Shown here piece after piece: positions 8,931-16,579 of a DNA stretch of 26,406 bases. Each line of letters begins with the position of its first letter. The stretch's first letter is position 1. Both the position numbers and the translations under genes were made by a program. Below the pieces are notes generated by a model, which saw only the letters and a list, made by a program, of their open reading frames with translations, did not search any database and had not been told where the DNA came from. Source of the DNA: Thalassiosira profunda (lineage: Eukaryota > Bacillariophyta > Thalassiosirophyceae > Thalassiosirales > Thalassiosiraceae); the NCBI GenBank assembly GCA_036939355.1, contig JALLAP010000779.1:1-26406 (forward strand). The letters run 5' to 3'.

Positions 8931-10539
8931 AGATGATGGCGAGGATCTTCTGCTCTGCCTCCTCGTCCTCTCGCTCCCTCGCCGCCTCGGCTCGTGCACG
9001 AAGATGCTCGCGGCGATACTTCTGGCCATAGCGCTGGTAGTATTCGCATTGGCTTTGGCAGAATCGAAGGCGCTCGACGATCTCTTCTGGAGTGAGCTCG
9101 AGAGGGCGTTGGATGTTGCATCGACGCGCAGCACGCTTGAGGTTCCCTCGGTTCTTGATCTTGCCCTGATGAAGGCGAAGCAGAGAGCGATAGACCTTCG
9201 AGCGGCGTATCCAGAGCGACGATTCAGGCGAAAAGGGAATGCGACAGGACTTGATTTTGCGGCAAATCTTCTCAGCGTGGCGCATGCAGTCTCGCCCCTC
9301 CTGGTCGATCTTCTCCATCTTCGCCACGACCTCAGCCGTCGACGCAGAGTTGGTGTGGGCGTCGTTGATCCTCTCCAACAGACGATGGCGCACGATGTTC
9401 TCCTCGAAGTCCTCGTTGTACGCCTTCTCGACGTGAGGCAGTCTGGTGTTGAGACGCCTCGCCTCGGGCCGCACGATCTTGACCGGGTTGATGCCCACGA
9501 GAGACGCCAGCGAGATATCGATGGCGAAGAGACGATGGTCGCCAACGCCAAAACCAAAGGGCATCACGCAGACGTTCGACACCTCGAGGTCGCCAGTGGT
9601 CCAAAGCCCATCGATGGGCCGCGTCCCTCGGAAGAACGTCGCGCCCGTCCGCTCGCCCGTCTGGTGCAGCACCTCCTCTCGCATTGCGAGCCCTTCCGGC
9701 TTCGACAGCTCCCGCCCGAGCGCGTCGTCGTACACGTGCTCGTTGTGGTCCATGTAGAGCACGATGCGCGTCCCCTCCTTCTTCAGCTTCTGCAGTTGCT
9801 TCGACAGGTCGCGGCGAAAGAGTTTGTTGGGGCAGGTGGTGTCGTCGTGGTTGAGGATGAAATAGCGTCGATGCTGTTGGTACGTCGTCCCCGATTCCAG
9901 CTTGTAGTTTTTGCAGGGGTTGTAGGCTGCGATGATCGCCGACGCGTGTCCATCCCGCCCTCGAAGCATCCAGCCGCACCATCGACCAAGGCCAGTTGGG
10001 TCCACGATCTTCTCCACTGCCAGCCCTGAATGCTCCCCAAATACAATCGCTGCTGTGCCACCCTCTTGGACTCGCCCAACATTCTCGTGCACGTTGTGGG
10101 CGGCGACCGCCTTGACGGCGAGCTCGCGCTGGAACATCTTCTTCACCCCATTGGCGTTGTCCTCGTGCTTCAGGTTCATTCGATGCTCCGAATAGAGGTA
10201 GCCATCAGCGTCCAGCTCCTCCTTCACTTGCAGCGCCTTCTCCAGCTTCTCGTTGCCTGCGATTCTGTTGTTGAAGCCGTTGGGATTCTCGCACAGCAAA
10301 CGAAAGATGCCCTCCTGTTTCGTGTTGGGCAGCGTCCCCTGCGCTTGCAGCAGCCCAGCCTCGATTGCGTCGTCCACTTGCCCTCGTTCGCTCGTCTCCA
10401 TCTCTCCCAAATCGATCTCTACTCCTTGCTCGCTCGCTGACCCGCCCTCTCGCAGCTCTTTCAGCACTGCCTCGAGCTCGTCCTCCACTATCTCCCCGCC
10501 AGAGATGAACCTCTCACTCCTCCTCCCCAAATACTCCAT
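8931..10539 (-). CDS. LINE ORF2, APE-like endonuclease part (3' partial)
   Basis: The frame is open from upstream of 10653; the first ATG is at 10539 (MEYLGRRSERF). The visible 536 or so residues contain the endonuclease/exonuclease/phosphatase fold motifs in order, numbered from that ATG: NPNG at 85-88 (first metal-site Asn), Glu118 in YSEHRMN, YNP near 206-208, MDHNEH with Asp264 and Asn266, IDG at 309-311, and GDHR with Asp334/His335. The catalytic residues therefore look intact. In non-LTR elements this nuclease nicks the target DNA to prime reverse transcription. After the domain comes a basic helical linker (RRSKVYRSLLRLHQGKIKNRG...), as is usual before the reverse transcriptase, but the frame is cut at the N. 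A stand-alone host nuclease is less likely given the ORF1 upstream. Confidence 0.72.
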
Positions 10540-10766
10540 TATAGTTGCATGCTTTGTCACGTTGAACTGCCCATTTAAACATAAACGTCTGATCCTACCA
10601 CTGGTCTCGATCAGTCTCACAATACGATTGCACTCTTGGTGCCTCCTAAACACTGCACATCTACGCTGGTTCCTCTTGCGTCGCGAGGTTCCAGCCCCAT
10701 TAAACGATCTACTCGACGCGTGTCGCCGTCCCCTCCTCGTAGACGAAGGAGGGGGGCTGATGGCGA

Positions 10767-13363
10767 CTATCCGCCGCGCGGCGCAGGCTCATCACTACTT
10801 TCGTCGCGCTTGCCCGAGGAGCCCTCTGGCTCGTCGGCGGTGGCTGGAGTGCCACGCTTGGCTGCGGGAGTAGGAGAGGCGGCTGCACCACTCTCATGAC
10901 TTCGTTTGGCGGGGGCCTGACCGTCGGAGAGACGACGATTCTTCTCCTTCTCCTCCAGGAGGAGGGCGAGGATCTCTCCGTGGGTCTTGGTCGTCAGCAC
11001 GCTCACGTCGTCCGACGTTCCCATACAGACCACCTCGTCCTCGTCGCTCTCGGCCGCGTCCGCCTCAGGGGCAGGCGTCGACTTGTTCTTGCCGAGGTAG
11101 AGGATGGGCGTCCCGTCGGGTTTGTGGGTGGGGCGATTGGCAGTGCTGGGCGGATCGGCGCCATCGCTGGCGGCAGGAGAAGCCTTCTTCCCATGAATCG
11201 TTCCAACAGAGAAGTCGTCGTGGAAGGGGAAGGCGGCTTTCGGATCCAGGGTTTTCTTTGGCTGGGCGTTGGCCTCGTCGGCTCCCACGAGGTCCTTCAC
11301 CCAGTCCTGATTCTCGAACTCCAACAAGGCGTCCATATTGGAGGCAGCTTTGGGCGAGGTCACGATCTTCTCCTTCTCGTCCCACGTGCACTCGGCGGCC
11401 TCGTGGATGAGGGAAGAGGGTCGAACGAACGCTCCAACAGCTTGCGCACGAACGCCTCGTCTTTGCCCTCGCCCAGCCACGTGAAGAGGCAGTAGGCGGC
11501 GGGGTTGACGCCGAAGCGTTCGGCCATCAGCTCAGCCTCGGGCGTGTTGGGAATCCTGGCCTCGACTTCGCCAGTGCTGCGCTGGCTCAGCTGAAGGAAC
11601 AAGGGAGCGCCGTTGGTGAGGGTGAGGCGATACAGTAGGGAGCGGCAGGACACAGTGGCGAGGAGCTGGTCGGAGATGGGGTTGCGCAGCTCGGCAGTCG
11701 CGTCGAGGTTCTCGAAGCCGCGGTAGGTGATGTTGGTGGAGCTGAGGCCGAGGTTGAGATGGCCTTGGCAGCAGCGACGCAGGGCGTTGGCGTCGCCGAG
11801 GGGAGAGTCCTTCGTCAGGCAGGCGGTGAACATCGCGAACTTTCCGAATTTCTGCTTCTCCAACTTCATCTGGTGCGCTTGCTCGGCCAGGAGGCAGAAG
11901 TAGTCGACCTTGTCCTTGGCGACCTCGATGTGGATCACCTTCTTCCCCTGGTCCTTCAGCTTGTCGAACTGTTCGTGGGCTTTGGAGGTCTGGCGGGGGA
12001 GGCGAGGTTGGTTGACGCGGAAGGTGAACTTGGGAAGGGGCGAGGGCTTGAGCTCGTCGGGGAGCATCTGGCCCTCCTCGAGCTTCGCCTTGGCCGTCGT
12101 CAGCATGTCGGTCACGTCGGCCTTCAGACTGGCCGGCTCGGTGCGGTTGTCGACGAAGAGAAGCATGTAGGGCGTCTCAGTATCCATGTCCTGGTTGGGC
12201 TTCTTGAACAGCATGTCTCCACCAGCGCGCGTGAACTCGAACGACACGCGGTTGATGATGCTCGCAGTCTCCAGAGTCGACTTGAGGCGGAACGAGGCGA
12301 ACACCGATGCGAACTTGCGCTGGCCCTTCTTGAACGTCCACGAGCCTCCACGAATCTTGATAACAGCTCCCATGCGCGTGAAGTTGTTGGTGATCTCCGC
12401 CTTCTTGGCGACGACGTGGGTGGGGTCGGTGTCGTCAATCTCCACAGGCATCAGCTTGCAATTCGGATCGGCGATGAGCAGCTCTCCAAAGAGAATCGCG
12501 GTGAGGTTGGCGAACGACGTCATCTCGGCCTGGGCGTCGTTGGACTTGACAGGTTTGGAGAACTCGATGATGGGCCACTGGACCATTCCGCCGGGCAGGA
12601 AATCCTCGACGTGGTAGGCGAGGAAGCCCTGCGCGGGGTCGTTGTTGGTGAATTCCTTCAGCAGTTTCTCCTCGTGGCACTGGACGTATTGCACGTTCTC
12701 GAACTCGTCGTAGGTCTGGGGGCTGGGGGCGGACGTCTTCTTCAGCAGCTTCTCGGCGTTGTCGCGCACGGCCTTGGCGTAGGACTGGCCGGACTTCAGA
12801 ATAGAGCGCGGGGTGGGGGCGGCGGCAGTTGGGGTTGGGGCGGCGGGGGGGGGCGGGGGTCACGACCGGCACGGCGACTTCTTCCTCCATCGGGTCGACG
12901 TTCTCCTTCTCGACATCGGTGGGGGCGTTGGCGGCGGTGGCGGTGTTAGGGGCGGCGGCGGCGGTGTTGGCGGCGGCGGCGTTGGGAGCAGTGGCGGCGG
13001 CGGTGGGGGCGGCGGCTGCGTTGGAGTTGTTGGGGTTGGTGGCGTTGGGCGCGTTGGCGTTGGGCGCGTTGGCGTTGGGCTGGTTGGCATCGGCGGCGGG
13101 GCGGCGTTGTTTGCGGCGGCAGCGGCGGCGGTGGCGTTGGCGGTGGGGGAGGTGGGCGTCGTCGACGAGAGGGAGTCCAGCGTCGGCGGCGAGCGGTTGG
13201 AGGGGCGGTTCAGGTCGGAGAGGATCCTGTTGACGTTGTAGTTCACGGGCGTCTGGCTGCTGAGGCGCTTCGAGGCGCGCTTCTTGGCGGCGGCGGCGGC
13301 GGACGTGGCCTTGGTGGGCTTGCCCTTGGCGGCCGATTGGGCGGTGGCGGAGGCGACGGCCAT
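10767..13363 (-). pseudogene. LINE ORF1, interrupted by frame changes
   Basis: Coding-like sequence begins at an ATG at 13363 (MAVASATAQSAAKGKPTK). It continues through an Ala/Asn/Pro-rich region, a VEKENVDPMEEE acidic patch, SILKSGQSYAKAVRDNAEKLLKK, and a roughly 440-residue globular region (YDEFENVQYVQCHEEKL ... CLFTWLGEGKDEAFVRKLLERSF). It ends in a disordered tail stopping at 10767. Following it needs three register changes: near a C4 run (13098-13101), at a C9 run (12845-12853), and near 11405-11435. The first two have opposite sign and cancel. ORF1 proteins of non-LTR elements bind element RNA; I see no zinc knuckle or known RRM here, so that role is by position only. Homopolymer sequencing errors could explain two of the three breaks. 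Confidence 0.55.
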
Positions 13364-13840
13364 GGTTGGGATGGTAGGGAGCTGAGGGAGATCGACTTGC
13401 AAGGCAGGGTGGATCCGATTTGTGAGCACCAGAGGTTGGGCAACGGTTGCGCAGATCAGGGCAAAGGCCAACGGCCAGGATGCGATGACCAACGGCCGCG
13501 CCGAGCACATTTCTGGTGATGTGTTGCGTAGAGCTTGGTATTGTTCGATGAGGTGTTGGGGTGGTGGGAAGTTGATTTCAATTCAAATATTCAAACTGAT
13601 TTGCAACTCCGCGCGTTGGTTCTTGTTTGCAACGGCGGCTTCGGCTCTGCGCCGCGGCTCTCTTCACGTAGGGGAGCGCTAGCTTGGAGGCGGATCTCAG
13701 CTGGGAGGTGGCGGCGGCGACGGGGCGGCGGCGGCGGCGGTCGGTGCGGGTGGTAGTAGGTTAGGCGCGGGGGCGGAAGGCGGCGGCGGCTTGGGGTTCG
13801 TCGGCGTGAACGGAAAGTTTGCAAAATTTTAACGGCTTTT
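13364..13840. other. GC-rich stretch upstream of LINE ORF1; no gene seen
   Basis: It lies between the LINE ORF1 start and the transposase C-terminal fragment. It holds GGC/GGT-rich low-complexity sequence (13,700-13,800) and an AT-rich patch (GCAAAATTTTAAC near 13,825). The LINE 5' UTR and the LINE/transposon junction must be here, but no target-site duplication or precise boundary can be seen. Confidence 0.45.
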
Positions 13841-14548
13841 TTGGTTGAATTCCCACGTAGAAACGTATGGAGATTGTCGTATGTATGTAGAGTTGTACCA
13901 AGTGACGAGACTAATCATAAGCGAAAAGTGATTCGCGATTTCTGCAGCGCCGAGTCCTACGAGGATGGCTTTGAGGACGTCCCGGACATTGCGGAGTACC
14001 AGCCAATGATCGATATCTTCGAGCAAGTCGACCGGCTCGTCGATATCATGAATGGCACCGCCTACAAGAGGGCCAAGAACAAGGATGTGGAGCTCATCAA
14101 CACCCCGAAGCACCGCCATATCAGTGAATTGTTCGGTGTCTTGCGGCTCTTTGAGGAATGGAAGGCCGAGCACAAGGGCAAGGGCAAGAAGGGACAAGCC
14201 AGTAAGTACCTTACCTCGTACACTCATGAGGACTTGTGCTGGATGGTGTTCGGAGTTGCCGCCGTCGCCCGCCTTTATTTGAAGGCGGACGGGTCCGTTG
14301 CCATGCATCAGGGCCGGAGCGGGTCCGATGTGTGCGAGCATTTCTTCTCCATGATCCGCTACATCAACCAAAATCCAACCATGAAGCAGTGCATCGACGG
14401 GGCGTCGCGTGTTTCGTCGAGGGGGATGTTGGGCAAGGGAAATTTGTTTTCGTTCGACAGCCGGGCCAACGCCGGAAAGGCCCATTTGGAGGCCGAGGAT
14501 TACCTCCGCGAGCTCCCCAAGCCCAAGAAGCGTAAGACTAGCAAATAA
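13841..14548 (+). pseudogene. Transposase C-terminal fragment (P-element/THAP9-like, putative)
   Basis: The frame is open from 13757 without an ATG at its start; protein-like sequence begins around 13,890. In 235 residues counted from 13841 the order is: IFEQVDRLVDIMNG (59-72), INTPKHRHISELFGVLRLFEEWKAEH (86-111), YTHEDLCWMVFGVAAVARLYL (127-147), GSDVCEHFFSMIR (161-173), then NPTMKQCIDG (178-187) and a basic PKKRK tail. The 'DxMN' helix followed by 'S/D-x-x-E-x-FF-x-x-I/VR ... NPT' is the pattern at the C-terminal end of the RNase-H-like domain of P-element/THAP9 transposases, with Glu166 in the place of the catalytic acid. The earlier aspartates are missing, so the fragment cannot be an active enzyme alone. 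It ends 29 bp from the convergent 518-aa gene. Confidence 0.58.
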
Positions 14549-14577
14549 TTCGGTATTAATTCATATGCATTTACATT

Positions 14578-16134
14578 CTATACATCTTCTTCCATATGAC
14601 CGTCTGCAAGCTGATGAATTGTGCATATCTTTCTGTTTTCGGGACGATCGGACCGTACCTCCTCCGCGGCCACGTCCTGCAGTGCTTTGTGTTGCTGTTC
14701 GGGGGTCGCCTTCTCCTCTTCATACACCTCTGGCTCGTCCTCGGACTCTTCCTTTTCGTCCGATGTCTTTTGTCGCTTGGTTTTGGCTTTCTTTTTGCCG
14801 CCTTTGCCGCCTTTCCCGCCCGCGAGCCGCTGTCTCAGCCCAACGGTGGCGCCCTTCTGGATATTGCTGTTGTACCGGTAGCACAAATCTTTTGCCCGCA
14901 CGTTCCCAAACACCTTCACGTAATACCTCAGCGCCTCGTTGATTGTTTCATTGTCAAACTCATCGCGTTGGAAGAGATCCCAGAAAAGTGACCGGATATC
15001 CTCGTTCTCCAGAATCCCGTCGCAAATGTCCCCCAGGAGGTACCCACCGAAGGTTGCAAAGTTGTAGATTGTGGCGACCGTCGAATAGGCCTTCTCGATC
15101 AACGCGAACACGGTGTAGAGCGTTTTGTTGGGGTATTTCAATCCCCCGAAGTGGCACCGCTTGTCGACCAAATCCGTCGCCCCGTCGGGCAGCTCCTCCT
15201 TGATCTTTGCCACAGCCTCTTTCTCCTTCCCCTCCACAAAATGTGCATCCAATGCTTTGATGCATTTTCCGACGTCTTTGCGCTTGCTGCGCCGCGCCGC
15301 CTCCTTCTGCCCGGCGTTGCACAAGAACCCAATGATGTAATACACGTGCTTCGCCGTCGCCCGCGGGAATAGCTCGCCGGGATCCTTCTCGCCAAACTCC
15401 ACGAGGACGGCCTTGATCTGGTCGGGGATGGACACGGGCGCCGTCTTCCCCGGCGGGATGATCAGCTTCTGGTACCACCTGATGAAGGAGTGGCCCATTT
15501 CCAAGAAGATGGCGACTCCCGCCACCATCTTTTTCTCCCCCGCTCCCACCCCCGCCCTCGTGAACATTCCCTCCGCCGCGGCCCCGACGTACTTGTGGAC
15601 GATGCTGAGCTTCTTCGCCTCGTAGCGCTTGGACTTTTGGTCGATGTCCTTCTCGTTGTGCGGGGTGTACTTGATGATGGCGTCCAGCATCATGCAGGAC
15701 ACCTCCTCCCACAGCTGTTCCAGGTAGAAGATGTCCCGACCCCCCTCCCCCTCCGGGAAGAAGCTCTTACAATCCTCCAAAATTGCCAACAGGATTTCGT
15801 CCTTCTTGACGCTCGCCAGGACGGTCGCCACGTTGGGAACGCGCTCCGCCAGCTGCAGGACTTCAGCTTCTGCGCCATCCCCGTCCCCCGCGTCGGCGTC
15901 GGGGGGCTGCGTCGGTTCTGCAGCGGCCGCTGATGGGGACGACCGCGCTATTTGCACTCCTTCAGACGAGATGGCGACCGCATCTGCCGCCGATAGGTCC
16001 GCCCCATCGTTGGGCGACGCCGTCCCCACCACCGTGGCGGATTCGGGGGGTGAGGAGGCGGCGTCGGGGCGAGGAAGTGGTGGCACTGCCGCCGGGGGCC
16101 CATTTGCACTCCGAGATCTCAAGCCGTAGGCCAT
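14578..16134 (-). CDS. Uncharacterised 518-residue protein inside the transposon
   Basis: Intact intronless frame with ATG at 16134. Residues 1-100 are Ala/Pro/Ser-rich and disordered. Residues about 100-430 look like an all-helical globular domain: DEILLAILEDCKSFFPEG, EEVSCMMLDAIIKYTPH, AGVAIFLEMGHSFIRWYQKLI, KHVYYIIGFLCNAGQKEAARR, TLYTVFALIEKAYSTVATIYNF. This ends in NVRAKDLCYRYNSNIQKGATVGLRQRLAGGKGG. Residues 440-456 are strongly basic (KKKAKTKRQK, a nuclear-localisation type) and 460-475 acidic. I recognise no catalytic motif, zinc site or named family. It lies inside the candidate terminal repeats and is convergent with the transposase fragment, so it may be an accessory gene of the element; a captured host gene is the alternative. 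Unlike the transposase, it is unbroken. Confidence 0.68.
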   Translation of the reverse strand: MAYGLRSRSANGPPAAVPPLPRPDAASSPPESATVVGTASPNDGADLSAADAVAISSEGVQIARSSPSAAAAEPTQPPDADAGDGDGAEAEVLQLAERVPNVATVLASVKKDEILLAILEDCKSFFPEGEGGRDIFYLEQLWEEVSCMMLDAIIKYTPHNEKDIDQKSKRYEAKKLSIVHKYVGAAAEGMFTRAGVGAGEKKMVAGVAIFLEMGHSFIRWYQKLIIPPGKTAPVSIPDQIKAVLVEFGEKDPGELFPRATAKHVYYIIGFLCNAGQKEAARRSKRKDVGKCIKALDAHFVEGKEKEAVAKIKEELPDGATDLVDKRCHFGGLKYPNKTLYTVFALIEKAYSTVATIYNFATFGGYLLGDICDGILENEDIRSLFWDLFQRDEFDNETINEALRYYVKVFGNVRAKDLCYRYNSNIQKGATVGLRQRLAGGKGGKGGKKKAKTKRQKTSDEKEESEDEPEVYEEEKATPEQQHKALQDVAAEEVRSDRPENRKICTIHQLADGHMEEDV

Positions 16135-16370
16135 GATGGAAATGGACTGATTTGGGCAAGTGCGACTGGCCCTCCGCCGGGGCCTTCCGATCCCTACCGC
16201 AGGACGAGGGCGGCGGCCATGGCCAAACCAGTGCGCCGACTACGTGCGTTTGGGGTTGTTTGGGAGGCCGGCGCCTTCGGCGGTTGAATTTGGGTGGTCG
16301 GAAGAGGCGGAATAATTTCTCCGGACCTACATGCTTTGCTCATACTTTAGAGTTTCTCCGAAATGACCGA

Positions 16371-16382
16371 ATCGAGGGTCGT
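16371..16382 (-). repeat. Right subterminal inverted repeat of the DNA transposon
   Basis: ATCGAGGGTCGT on the plus strand is the exact reverse complement of 7724-7735. Confidence 0.55.
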
Positions 16383-16405
16383 GTGTCCGCCTGTGTCCGG
16401 GGGTT

Positions 16406-16427
16406 GTCCGTACCATCTCTTGGTCAC
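16406..16427 (-). repeat. Candidate right terminal inverted repeat
   Basis: GTCCGTACCATCT (16406-16418) is the exact reverse complement of 7656-7668. The outer TGGTCAC (16421-16427) matches the left outer GTGAACCA imperfectly. No 8-bp target duplication is visible beyond it. Confidence 0.6.
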
Positions 16428-16470
16428 AACGCTCCTCCAGCCTAGGTAACCGGCGGCCAGACGGTGTCTC

Positions 16471-16489
16471 TCTCTGAAATTTTCAGAGA
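16471..16489. repeat. 19-bp perfect palindrome upstream of the exonuclease gene
   Basis: TCTCTGAAA-T-TTTCAGAGA has 9-bp arms around one central base, 91 bp before the chosen start codon. It could be a protein-binding site or a hairpin; nothing in the sequence tells which. Confidence 0.45.
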
Positions 16490-16579
16490 CTCTCCTCCCT
16501 TGCCTGAGCACCATTGACATGCACTGGCTTAGATAACGATCGAGCTTGTCGCCGAGTATTGGGCGCTTGCTTACGAGCC

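Larger units (their letters stand above)
8931..13363 (-). mobile_element. LINE-type non-LTR retrotransposon, 3' end missing
   Basis: Minus-strand order is a long ORF1 (13363 to 10767, frame-broken), a short spacer, then ORF2 (10539 to 8931) with an APE-like endonuclease domain. This two-ORF layout with an N-terminal endonuclease in ORF2 is characteristic of non-LTR retrotransposons. The reverse transcriptase and the 3' tail, which should follow the endonuclease, are absent because the sequence ends at the N at 8930. The 5' boundary is not visible; a 5' UTR may extend to about 13,750. The element lies antisense within the transposase of the larger transposon. Confidence 0.65.
7642..16427 (+). 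mobile_element. Degenerate P-element-like DNA transposon carrying a nested LINE
   Basis: The ends are defined by inverted repeats in the same order on both sides: a 13-bp exact match and a 12-bp subterminal exact match, plus an imperfect outer GTGA(A)CCA. Between them are two fragments resembling the N- and C-terminal parts of one P-element/THAP9-type transposase, a convergent gene of unknown function, and a LINE-type retrotransposon in antisense between the halves. No target-site duplication could be found at either choice of end. Two single Ns (7756, 8930) mean the internal structure may be incomplete. The superfamily call rests on C-terminal transposase motifs and is moderate; the existence of a transposon is better supported than its class. 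Confidence 0.6.
16135..16579. other. Right end of the transposon plus exonuclease-gene upstream region
   Basis: No gene is seen in these 445 bp. The transposon end repeats occupy 16371-16427. Beyond them, 16428-16579 should be the host promoter of the exonuclease gene and contains a 19-bp palindrome (16471-16489). The frame of the exonuclease gene extends upstream without a stop to about 16,514 but has no ATG there. Confidence 0.5.

Noticed and set aside
9332..9982. Second minus-strand frame overlapping the endonuclease
   Set aside because: Arg/Ala/Pro-rich shadow in another register; it contains none of the nuclease motifs.
8869..10029. 386-codon open frame on the plus strand
   Set aside because: It is antisense to the endonuclease ORF, whose catalytic motifs are all present, and it runs across the N at 8930. 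Long shadows are common in GC-rich DNA.
11759..12949. 396-codon open frame on the plus strand rich in Val, Gly and Leu
   Set aside because: Shadow of LINE ORF1; the minus-strand reading has normal globular composition and continues on both sides.
12813..13241. Glycine-rich open frames resembling a Gly-rich secreted protein
   Set aside because: They come from GGC/GGT-rich low-complexity DNA opposite the Ala/Pro/Asn-rich part of LINE ORF1, with no leader peptide or start context.
14578..14991. Plus-strand frames opposite the 518-aa gene with hydrophobic stretches suggesting membrane proteins
   Set aside because: The hydrophobicity mirrors the Lys/Glu codons of the minus-strand gene; the minus-strand reading is longer and structured.
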